Assembly (NCBI GenBank): GCA_963770045.1
Contig: CAVYOD010000011.1
Coordinates: 124,001-188,000 of the forward strand
Direction: 5' to 3'
DNA length: 64,000 nucleotides
From: CAVYOD01 sp963770045
GTDB lineage: Bacteria > Acidobacteriota > Aminicenantia > Aminicenantales > CAVYOD01
Below the pieces are notes generated by a model. It saw only the letters and a list, made by a program, of their open reading frames with translations. It did not search any database and was not told where the DNA came from. Positions 9,201 to 15,902 of this stretch are shown in pieces. The translations under genes were made by a program, and so were the position numbers. How positions within the stretch are numbered: position 1 is the stretch's first letter; every line of letters begins with the position of its first letter.

Positions 9201-9482
9201 TCAACGTTCTCCTTTTAGAAAGTCTTTGAGAAGGCCACGGACCCGAGCATCGGATATCCTGTAACAGATCCGCCTTTTTTCCCGCTTCCCCTTGATGATT
9301 CCCTCCCGTTTGAGGATTTTGAGATGCTGGGAAACATTCGGCTGGGAGATGGACAGGCATCTCTCGATTTCCGAGACACAGCAGCGTTCCGTGGCTATTT
9401 TCTCCAGAAGCTTGAGGCGGGCGGGATGGGCCAGCGCCTTGAACTTCCGGGCGATCCTTCGATATTTCTCTTTCTCTGTCAT
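9201..9482 (-). CDS. ArsR/SmtB family winged-helix transcriptional regulator
   Basis: A 93-residue ArsR-type repressor. It shows the L-A-H-P-A-R-L-K-L-L helix and the winged-helix DNA-reading S-I-S-Q-P-N-V-S-Q-H-L-K-I-L. In place of the ArsR E-L-C-V-C-D metal loop it has R-C-C-V-S-E (C34, C35), with C42 nearby. These cysteines could sense metal(loid) or oxidants; which one is not decided by sequence. It is the first gene of a two-gene operon with thioredoxin and very likely represses its own promoter, where two direct repeats overlap the -10 box. Confidence 0.9.
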   Translation of the reverse strand: MTEKEKYRRIARKFKALAHPARLKLLEKIATERCCVSEIERCLSISQPNVSQHLKILKREGIIKGKREKRRICYRISDARVRGLLKDFLKGER

Positions 9483-9506
9483 CTAACCGTTGTCAGAGAT
9501 ATTCCA

Positions 9507-9555
9507 AAATCATTATATAAAGAAATCATTATATATTATTCTCGTTATTTGTCAA
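9507..9555 (-). promoter_or_regulatory. consensus promoter with overlapping direct-repeat operator for arsR-trx
   Basis: On the minus strand TTGACA (9555-9550), a 16-base spacer and TATAAT (9533-9528) match both consensus boxes fully. Two direct copies of AAATCATTATATA (plus-strand sense, 9507-9519 and 9523-9535, period 16) cover the -10 box and the start region. Arranged this way they are a natural operator for the ArsR-type product of the first gene. Confidence 0.75.
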
Positions 9556-9574
9556 GTCCATAAAATCGCAAAGT

Positions 9575-9707
9575 AAGCATTTCCAATCATGTGATGGTGG
9601 AGGAGGGGCTTTGGGAAGGGCTGCAGCGACCATGAGGCGGGCCGCCGATCGGAGCTTGGGGAGCAAAGCCCTTTCCAAAGCCCCGTAATCACAGAAAAAA
9701 AATGCTT
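9575..9707. repeat. 133-base imperfect palindromic element
   Basis: Nested inverted arms: AAGCATTT (9575-9582) with AAATGCTT (9700-9707), GTGAT with AATCAC inside, and an 18-base arm GGGGCTTTGGGAAGGGCT (9605-9622) matching 9667-9684 with one mismatch. The whole could fold as one long hairpin. No gene fits here and no transposase is near. It fills most of the gap between the arsR promoter and the SHOCT gene. It could be a MITE-like element or a structured RNA. Confidence 0.55.
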
Positions 9708-9792
9708 CCAAATGGCCTCCTTACTCCTTACCGGGCCCAAGAGGTTGCTTCGGAGAGGCCGATTTGGCACAATACCTGTAGAGAGGAAGGAG

Positions 9793-10032
9793 ATGAGCAA
9801 GATGTGGTGGCCATTTGGACACGGCTGGTGGTTTCTGGGCGGATTTTTTTGGCTTTTCTGGATAGCCATTCTTATTGGCCTGGTCTACTTTATCAAGTGG
9901 TGGGGCCGGCAGAATAAGCCAAGGGAGACGAAGACCGGCGAGACACCCCTCGACGTTCTCAAGATGAGATACGCCAGGGGAGAGATCAACAAAGAAGAAT
10001 TCGAGCAAAAAAAGAAAGATCTCGGTTATTAG
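9793..10032 (+). CDS. small membrane protein with SHOCT domain
   Basis: About 79 residues: a Trp-rich N-terminus (M-W-W-P-F-G-H-G-W-W), one transmembrane segment (F-W-L-F-W-I-A-I-L-I-G-L-V-Y-F-I), then a soluble tail ending in the SHOCT motif L-K-M-R-Y-A-R-G-E-I-N-K-E-E-F-E-Q-K. SHOCT modules are short oligomerisation or tethering motifs on the ends of membrane proteins; the cellular role is unknown. AGGAAGGAG lies before the ATGs at 9793 and 9802, so either could be used. The same reading frame continues after the TAG stop into the remnant described next. Confidence 0.8.
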   Translation: MSKMWWPFGHGWWFLGGFFWLFWIAILIGLVYFIKWWGRQNKPRETKTGETPLDVLKMRYARGEINKEEFEQKKKDLGY

Positions 10033-10158
10033 AGAGAACTCACACCAGTTAAGCAGATCGAAATCGACATCCCGGCTCATCAGGTCAAATTCCTGAGGGT
10101 CAGAGCAAGCCGGGCCTGCGATCACTGGCTTTTCGTGGATGAGGTGATTTTTGAATAG
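10033..10158 (+). pseudogene. remnant C-terminus resembling a discoidin-like (F5/8 C-type) or glycosidase accessory domain
   Basis: This 41-codon stretch reads V-K-Q-I-E-I-D-I-P, then V-K-F-L-R-V-R-A-S-R and W-L-F-V-D-E-V-I-F-E before a TAG. The alternation of R-x-L/V-R-V-R and W-L-F-V-D-E-V is what the end of galactose-binding-like beta-sandwich domains of exported glycosidases looks like. It has no start of its own and follows the SHOCT stop codon in the same frame. I take it as a fragment left by a deletion; a real readthrough extension of the SHOCT protein is less likely. Confidence 0.4.
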
Positions 10159-10173
10159 TGAGGAGGTCTGATC

Positions 10174-11097
10174 ATGGCCATTAAGAATCTGACGGCCGAC
10201 GTCTTGATCATCGGAGGCGGCCCGGCCGGCTTGACCGCGGCCCTCTACGCCGCCCGTTCCGGCCGCAAGACCATCGTCCTCGCGGGGAGAGGCGCTTCGC
10301 GCCTGTCGGCCGGCTATGCGGTGGAAAATTATCCCGGGTTTCTGTCGATTGACAGCCGAGAGCTCCTGCTGAAATTCCGGGAACACGCCCAGCACTTCGG
10401 AGCCGAAATCTTAAATGCCGATGTGATGGACTTCAGCCTTGACGCGGATCCGAAGTACGCCGTTACCCGCGATTTAATGGTCCAGGCCGGGACGGTGATC
10501 CTCGCGACCGGCAAGCCCTTCCTCAAGGAGAAAATGATCCCCGGGGAAGAGAGATTCCTGGGCTTTGGGGTGAGCTATTGCGCGACCTGCGACGGACCTT
10601 TTTACCGCGGCCAGCGGGTCGGGGTCTGGGGCGATACCGAGGAGGCGGCCGACGATGTCCTGGCACTTGACCAGAGCGGCTGCCGGGTGACCTGGGTCCC
10701 GGGGGAAAAGAACGTCCTCAGGGCGCCCTCTCACTTGGTCGAGAGCATCGCCAAGAGAGACATTCCCATCTATTTCAAAACGAAGGTCAAGGAAATTGTC
10801 GGCGAAGAGCGGCTCGAGAAGGTCATCATCGAAAGAGAGGGAAGGGAAGAGGCCCTCGAAGTGGCGGCCTTTTTTATCTTCCGCGAAGTCCTGAATTCGC
10901 CCCTTCTCCTCAAGGCCGGACTCAACCTCGACCACAAGCAGTGCATTGCCGTCGACCGCTCTCAGTCAACCAATCTGGAAGGTGTCTTTGCCGCCGGTGA
11001 TGTGACTTGTGGCGGCATGCAAATCATCACCGCCTGCGGAGAAGGAGGGGTAGCCGCCATGCGGGCCGTCCAATACCTCCGTAAACGGGAAACATAA
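10174..11097 (+). CDS. thioredoxin-reductase-like flavoprotein, atypical NAD(P)H domain
   Basis: A 307-residue class II thioredoxin reductase homologue. The FAD site I-I-G-G-G-P-A-G-L is at residues 12-20, the redox pair C-A-T-C at 136-139 is followed by D-G-P-F, and the late FAD motif V-F-A-A-G-D-V is present. Where normal enzymes have the NADPH-binding G-G-G-D-S-A and H-R-R-D-x-x-R, this protein has G-V-W-G-D-T-E-E-A (150-158) and W-V-P-G-E-K-N. That loss is known from ferredoxin- or otherwise NADPH-independent thioredoxin reductases. GAGGAGGTCT precedes the ATG. The likely partner is the thioredoxin encoded about 1 kb upstream on the other strand. Confidence 0.85.
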   Translation: MAIKNLTADVLIIGGGPAGLTAALYAARSGRKTIVLAGRGASRLSAGYAVENYPGFLSIDSRELLLKFREHAQHFGAEILNADVMDFSLDADPKYAVTRDLMVQAGTVILATGKPFLKEKMIPGEERFLGFGVSYCATCDGPFYRGQRVGVWGDTEEAADDVLALDQSGCRVTWVPGEKNVLRAPSHLVESIAKRDIPIYFKTKVKEIVGEERLEKVIIEREGREEALEVAAFFIFREVLNSPLLLKAGLNLDHKQCIAVDRSQSTNLEGVFAAGDVTCGGMQIITACGEGGVAAMRAVQYLRKRET

Positions 11098-11175
11098 AAC
11101 GCAAACTGAAAATTGAACTATTTGACGGGATAGATTGAGGACCAGGCACGCGATCGACGCTCTTGAGCCCGGGGA

Positions 11176-12651
11176 TCAGTTATTAGCAAATGATTTCAGT
11201 TTCTGGTTCATGAGCGGGCCGCGAAGCTTCTTAATCGCCTTGAGTTCGATCTGACGGATCCGCTCCCGTGTCAACTTGAACGCCCGCCCGACTTCCTCCA
11301 GGGTATGCTCGCCGCTGTCACCGATCCCGAACCGCATCTTCAGGACCAGGCTCTCCTTATCGCTCAGGCTCCTGAAGGCCTCCCCGATCTGTTCTTTGAG
11401 ACAATTGTGAACGACCGTGTCCGGAGGAGAAGGCACAAATTTGTCCTCGATCAGATCTCCGAGGTGGCCGTCTCCGTTCTCTCCGACGGGCATTTCGATC
11501 GAGACCGGCTCCTGATAGAACTTCAGGATCTCCTCGACTTTAGCCGCGGACAGTCCGGACTTTTTGGCCAGCTCGGCGTAGCTGGGTTCCCGGCCTTTTT
11601 CCCTCCGGAACTCATGGCTCGTCCGAACGAGCTTCTGGATCGTTTCGGTCATGTGGACCGGGATCCGGATCGTCCGTCCCTGGTCGGCAATGGCCCGGTT
11701 GATGGATTGCCGAACCCACCAGGTGGCATAGGTTGAGAATTTGTTCCCCCGGCGATAATCGTATTTATCAACCGCCCTCATCAACCCGATGTTCCCTTCC
11801 TGGATCAAGTCCAGGAACTGAAGGCCCCTGTTCTGATACTTTTTGGCGATGGAGATGACCAGCCTGAGGTTGGCGGCGACCATCTCTCTTTTGGCTTTAT
11901 CCCGGGCCTGTTTTCCACGCTCGATGTGCCGGAAGATCTTTCGCCCTCGGGAGCCCTTCAGTTCCCTGGCGACCCGGGTCGAGAACTTGGCCCGCTGCTC
12001 GGGCCGGATATTGAGCTCATCGACCAGATGAATCATCTGAACAAGCAGCCGACCCCGGCTGAGTCGTTTCTTCTTGTTATCAGGAATCCGTCTGAGTTTC
12101 GCGCCGGTCTCCCGGAGCCGGGCCAGGCGGAGAAGGATCTTTTTCTTCTGCCGGCGCAGTCCCTCATCGCTGTAGTCGTCGCCGACATCAAAAATCTCCC
12201 TGATAATTTCCGGGCGTTCCTGAATCCTCTTTTCAAGCCCTAGAATCTCCTTCAGGGTGATCGGCGTGCTGGCCAGAGCGTGGGTGATGCTCCGTTCGCC
12301 CTTCTCGATCCTCTTAGCGAGGGCGATCTCGCCTTCTTTGGTCAGAAGGAGGACGCTGCCCATCTCCTTCATGTAGAGTTTGACCAGGTCGGTCGTCCGG
12401 CCCATATCCTCCGGGCTAACGTATTCGTTGTCCTTCCTGTAAAAGGCCGGCCCGAAATGGCTTTCCATAAGGCTCCGTTCGTCATCATCCTGGGACAAGG
12501 CCAGTGACCTGGGTCCCCGTGATAATTCCCGGCAGTCGGCTGCGTTTCCGTCGATCTCTTCCGGGAAAAAGTCGTCTTTTTCCGGTTTGTGCGCCGGCCT
12601 GCCGGGCTGGCGCCGGACGTCTTTATCAGCTTGATGGTGCTCTTTGGCCAT
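11176..12651 (-). CDS. RNA polymerase sigma factor, RpoD/sigma-70 family
   Basis: A group 1/2 sigma factor of about 491 residues. Region 1.2 (D-L-V-K-L-Y-M-K-E-M-G), region 2 (N-L-R-L-V-I-S-I-A-K-K-Y, Y-A-T-W-W-V-R-Q-S-I), region 3 and region 4 with the helix-turn-helix (L-E-E-V-G-R-A-F-K-L-T-R-E-R-I-R-Q-I-E) are all present. The N-terminal region 1.1 is short and highly charged and lacks the usual RpoD sequence, so this could be the primary factor of a divergent lineage or an RpoS-like alternative. GAGGGA precedes the ATG at 12651, which I prefer over an upstream GTG. A weak promoter is visible 40-70 bases upstream. Confidence 0.9.
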   Translation of the reverse strand: MAKEHHQADKDVRRQPGRPAHKPEKDDFFPEEIDGNAADCRELSRGPRSLALSQDDDERSLMESHFGPAFYRKDNEYVSPEDMGRTTDLVKLYMKEMGSVLLLTKEGEIALAKRIEKGERSITHALASTPITLKEILGLEKRIQERPEIIREIFDVGDDYSDEGLRRQKKKILLRLARLRETGAKLRRIPDNKKKRLSRGRLLVQMIHLVDELNIRPEQRAKFSTRVARELKGSRGRKIFRHIERGKQARDKAKREMVAANLRLVISIAKKYQNRGLQFLDLIQEGNIGLMRAVDKYDYRRGNKFSTYATWWVRQSINRAIADQGRTIRIPVHMTETIQKLVRTSHEFRREKGREPSYAELAKKSGLSAAKVEEILKFYQEPVSIEMPVGENGDGHLGDLIEDKFVPSPPDTVVHNCLKEQIGEAFRSLSDKESLVLKMRFGIGDSGEHTLEEVGRAFKLTRERIRQIELKAIKKLRGPLMNQKLKSFANN

Positions 12652-12694
12652 AATTTCCCTCACTATACCCTACTAAACATATATAATAACTAAG

Positions 12695-12723
12695 ATACTA
12701 AGCTATTCGTTGCAAAAATTCAA
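12695..12723 (-). promoter_or_regulatory. possible promoter of the sigma factor gene
   Basis: On the minus strand TTGAAT (12723-12718), 17 bases, TAGTAT (12700-12695); 4 of 6 matches in each box. It is well placed about 45 bases before the ATG, in an AT-rich stretch. Confidence 0.4.
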
Positions 12724-12758
12724 GTGTTTTTGGATTCCCCTAGGGGCGATGGAAGAGG

Positions 12759-12828
12759 GCTGGCTGGAAAGGCGCCAAGGTTTAAAGGAAAAGGAAGCGG
12801 GGCTAAGGAGGATCCCTCTCCAGCCAGC
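12759..12828. repeat. inverted repeat upstream of the sigma factor gene
   Basis: A perfect 10-base inverted repeat GCTGGCTGGA (12759-12768) and TCCAGCCAGC (12819-12828) with a 50-base, purine-rich loop. It lies upstream of the candidate sigma-gene promoter and just after the end of the neighbouring membrane-protein gene, so it could serve as that gene's 3' stem. No T-run follows on either strand. Confidence 0.4.
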
Positions 12829-12892
12829 GAGCAATTTAATTTTATTCTAGGAATTGGGACAAGTCAATGGTTTAATTAAAATTAAACCCGGT

Positions 12893-14701
12893 TCAGGGCA
12901 GGGAAGGTTTTTTGGGGCGGGGAGGAGACCCTTTGGCCGGGAGAGGGGTGGGGGGAGAGGCAAATATCCTGTCTCTCTCTCCGGGAGGATAGACCAGCTC
13001 ATAGACGTCGGCCTCGCCTATCCGGGCCACATAGCCGACATCGTCGGGAAGGCGGGCGAGTTGCCTTCTGAGCCTCTTGAGATCTCCACGATTATACAGC
13101 TCTGAATGAATGACCATATAGCGCACCCCGATTTCCTTGAGCCGGGCTATGTTCAGGGCCATGGGGAGCCGGGGCCATTCGTCCTTGAGCCGGTTATAAA
13201 AAAAAGGGAAATAGCCGCTGTAGCCGTTGACCAGGCTCTTCCAATGGTAAATTGAATAGTACAGCCGCGGACATTCAATAGTGGCTATGGATTTGCCCGC
13301 CTCCGGGAGGGGGAGCTCCACAAGGGCAAAATGCTCTCCCCGCTTTTCAGCCAGCCAAGAGTAAACTTTGGGGATACTTTTTTTAATGGGGAGAGTGACA
13401 ACCGGCATGGGAATAGACAAATATTCCAAGAGAATGAGGAGCGGGACCACAATCCCGGCCAATTTCTTTTTGAAACCCTTCAGCCGGCGCAGCAGGCTTC
13501 GCATTCCGAAGGCGGCAAAAACCGCCAGGGAAAGGGCAATGAAAATGTTCCACCGGGCCGCCACCCGGAGCCCGTCAAAGCCGGGGATGAGTTTATACAG
13601 AACATAATAAGGGCCTTTAAGGCCGAAGACGAAGGAAAACGCGAGAATCCATATCGCCAGGTAGATCCGCGGAGATCGTTCTTCTCCCGCGCCCGATAAG
13701 GCATTCCGCTTGCGGAGGAACTCTTTTCCGCGCTCCTGCGTCTCGATGCAGGAGTCGTCATCACCCGACTCTTTCTTTCCCAGGCAAAAGACGAGCCCCA
13801 AGACGGCCAGACCGAAAGGAATGAAACCCGGGAAGAGTTCTCCTTCCGGGATTCGGAAGCGGCTAGACGCCGCCCCGTAGAGCCTGTTGAGACGCGGCAC
13901 CGCCAGAAAACTTGTGATCTCGGCTGACATGATGCTCTTCCGGAAGAAACCCATCTCTCTCCGGACCCGAACATACTGGTAGAAAAATGGGCTGGCCAGG
14001 GCCGAAACAACAAGGCCGACCAGGACAAGTTTGGCTAGGAATCGCAAGTCCCGGTACTTTTTTTTGGAGATGGTCTGATAAAGGACGAAAATTCCGGCCA
14101 TAAACGTCAGATAAAAAAAATAATACCCGTTGGCCAGACCCTGGAGGAGAAAAAAGAGGCCGAAGAGCGACAGGTCCGCCAGCCGTTCGCGCTCGAAAAA
14201 TCTATGGAGGAAAAGAAAAGCCAGGGGAATGCCTCCGGCCGTGAGGACCTGGAGATGGGCTTCGTGAGAGACCATGAAAGGAGGAAAAGCGTAAATCATT
14301 CCGGCGATCACGGCGGCTGGAGGGTTTCCGGTCAAATGGCGGGCGAGAAGATACATCCCGAAGCCGGATGTGATGAAGGCGAAAAAAAACAGGACATTAT
14401 AAGCCAAAAGAGGGTTGCCCGAAGCGACCAGAACGGGCAGGGCCAGCAGGGCCTGGGGAAAGAGGTGTTCCGAATAGGCCAGGGTCCGTTTATAAGGGTA
14501 AAAAATATTGGCGTTGAAGAAGTGCTTGAAATCCAGGCTGAGGATCTTGTGGACGTCCCAGGAGATGATCCAGGTGTTGAGAAGCGTATCCCCAGGACTC
14601 CTGACGTTTGTGACAGGGTTCAAAATGAGCGGGTAGGTCATGAGGAAGGTCAAGGCGACAAACAACCCGAGGACTGCGAGATGGGTCTTCCAGTCATTCA
14701 T
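12893..14701 (-). CDS. polytopic membrane protein, YfhO/GT-C glycosyltransferase-like
   Basis: A 602-residue integral membrane protein with about 12 hydrophobic segments followed by a soluble C-terminal domain. The first segment ends in M-T-Y-P-L, followed by an acidic, aromatic first loop (S-P-G-D-T-L-L-N-T-W-I-I-S-W), the region where GT-C enzymes bind lipid-linked sugar and hold a catalytic Asp. The H-F-F-N-A-N-I-F-Y-P-Y segment and the later G-L-R-V-A-A-R-W-N-I-F are typical of the YfhO-like group involved in glycan or lipid-linked sugar transfer. A charged insert (residues 315-345) interrupts the helices. No sugar genes adjoin it. The last 20 residues are Pro/Lys rich. Confidence 0.75.
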   Translation of the reverse strand: MNDWKTHLAVLGLFVALTFLMTYPLILNPVTNVRSPGDTLLNTWIISWDVHKILSLDFKHFFNANIFYPYKRTLAYSEHLFPQALLALPVLVASGNPLLAYNVLFFFAFITSGFGMYLLARHLTGNPPAAVIAGMIYAFPPFMVSHEAHLQVLTAGGIPLAFLFLHRFFERERLADLSLFGLFFLLQGLANGYYFFYLTFMAGIFVLYQTISKKKYRDLRFLAKLVLVGLVVSALASPFFYQYVRVRREMGFFRKSIMSAEITSFLAVPRLNRLYGAASSRFRIPEGELFPGFIPFGLAVLGLVFCLGKKESGDDDSCIETQERGKEFLRKRNALSGAGEERSPRIYLAIWILAFSFVFGLKGPYYVLYKLIPGFDGLRVAARWNIFIALSLAVFAAFGMRSLLRRLKGFKKKLAGIVVPLLILLEYLSIPMPVVTLPIKKSIPKVYSWLAEKRGEHFALVELPLPEAGKSIATIECPRLYYSIYHWKSLVNGYSGYFPFFYNRLKDEWPRLPMALNIARLKEIGVRYMVIHSELYNRGDLKRLRRQLARLPDDVGYVARIGEADVYELVYPPGERDRIFASPPTPLPAKGSPPRPKKPSLP

Positions 14702-14859
14702 CTGATCAACCTTCGCCCGAGCATGAGCCGCCTCCTATTTTATGAGTTTGGGAGAACTTTTGCCAGCAGTCTCTCAAACGGGGGTCACAGAAGCGATCAA
14801 GTTTTTTCTTTAACCGGCCGGGGATTCATGATAAAAATAAGAATAAAAAGGAGAGTCTC

Positions 14860-15885
14860 ATGCTTGGTAGACATGATGTTGTGAGAATTTGTGCTTTTCT
14901 CAGCCTCGTTTGTGTTCTGGTGTCGGTGTCTCCCGGTTTCTCCTCGGACCAAACCGCCGGGAACGAACCGCCGATGGACCGGCTTAAGATGCTGCTCGAA
15001 GGTATCACCCGGGCTTCAGACGGCGTGGTCGGCGTGGCAGTGAAACACCTTGAGTCCGGAAAGGAACTTGCCGTCAACGGCGACACTTTTTTCCCTATGG
15101 CCAGCGTCTTCAAGCTCCCCATCCTGGTCGAGGTGATGGCCCAGGTCGGGGAGGGAAAGTTCAAATTGTCCGATGAGATCAGCCTCCAAAAATCGGACCA
15201 GTTCCCAGAAGGAAGCCTGTTGTCCGACCTCAAGGCGCCAGGCGTGAAGCTCACGGTCGAAAACGTGATCAACATGATGATGTGGCTGAGTGATAACACG
15301 GCCACGGACCTCCTCTTGAATAGGGTGACAATCCCGGCGGTCAACGGGCGGCTGCGCTCCTATGGCCTCGACAAGATCATCGTCAGCCGGACGGTCAAGG
15401 AACTTCTGCTCGATTATTTTTTGATGGATGGGGCGAAATACAAAAATCTTTCCAAGGATGAACTGGTGGCTGTCTTTCAGAAGGTGACCGCGGAGAATCC
15501 CCGCTTGATCAAGGAAGCCGGAGAAAAATTCCCCCAGAAAATGGCCGACCAGGCTACGCCCCAGGCCATCAATAAGCTGTTGGAGAAGATTTTCAAAAAG
15601 GAGATCCTTGATCCGTCGGGCTGCGATTTCATCCTCAACACCATGCTCGGCTGCCAAACCGGCCCCAAGCGGATTCGAGGGCTGCTGCCCGCCGGAACCG
15701 CTGTGGCCCATAAAACAGGAACGGTTGGCGGAACGATCAATGATTGCGGGATCATCTATCTCCCCGGCGGAGCGGGACACGTGGCCTTGAGCGTCTTGAG
15801 CAAGGAGACGGACCCCGACCATACCGAGGATACCATCGCGCTGATCGCGAAGACCGTCTTTGATTTTTTCTGCTTTGCGCAGTAA
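14860..15885 (+). CDS. exported serine hydrolase, class A beta-lactamase-like
   Basis: A periplasmic or lipid-anchored active-site serine enzyme of the class A beta-lactamase/PBP fold. Signal peptide at residues 6-28, S-V-F-K (S82, K85) as nucleophile motif, S-D-N at 144-146 and K-T-G at 285-287 are all present. An E-L-L-L-D at 181 sits where class A enzymes have E-x-x-L-N, so the deacylating Glu may be kept with Asn replaced by Asp. The protein is about 50 residues longer than typical class A enzymes, with an insert between S-D-N and K-T-G. AAAGGAGAG precedes the ATG. It may hydrolyse beta-lactams or be a peptidase; sequence does not decide. Confidence 0.85.
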   Translation: MLGRHDVVRICAFLSLVCVLVSVSPGFSSDQTAGNEPPMDRLKMLLEGITRASDGVVGVAVKHLESGKELAVNGDTFFPMASVFKLPILVEVMAQVGEGKFKLSDEISLQKSDQFPEGSLLSDLKAPGVKLTVENVINMMMWLSDNTATDLLLNRVTIPAVNGRLRSYGLDKIIVSRTVKELLLDYFLMDGAKYKNLSKDELVAVFQKVTAENPRLIKEAGEKFPQKMADQATPQAINKLLEKIFKKEILDPSGCDFILNTMLGCQTGPKRIRGLLPAGTAVAHKTGTVGGTINDCGIIYLPGGAGHVALSVLSKETDPDHTEDTIALIAKTVFDFFCFAQ

Positions 15886-15902
15886 AAAAATGGTTTATTT
15901 CG

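Noticed and set aside
12854..13105. Plus-strand open frame near the end of the YfhO-like gene
   Set aside because: No ribosome site, low-complexity Gly/Arg composition, overlaps the real gene antisense.
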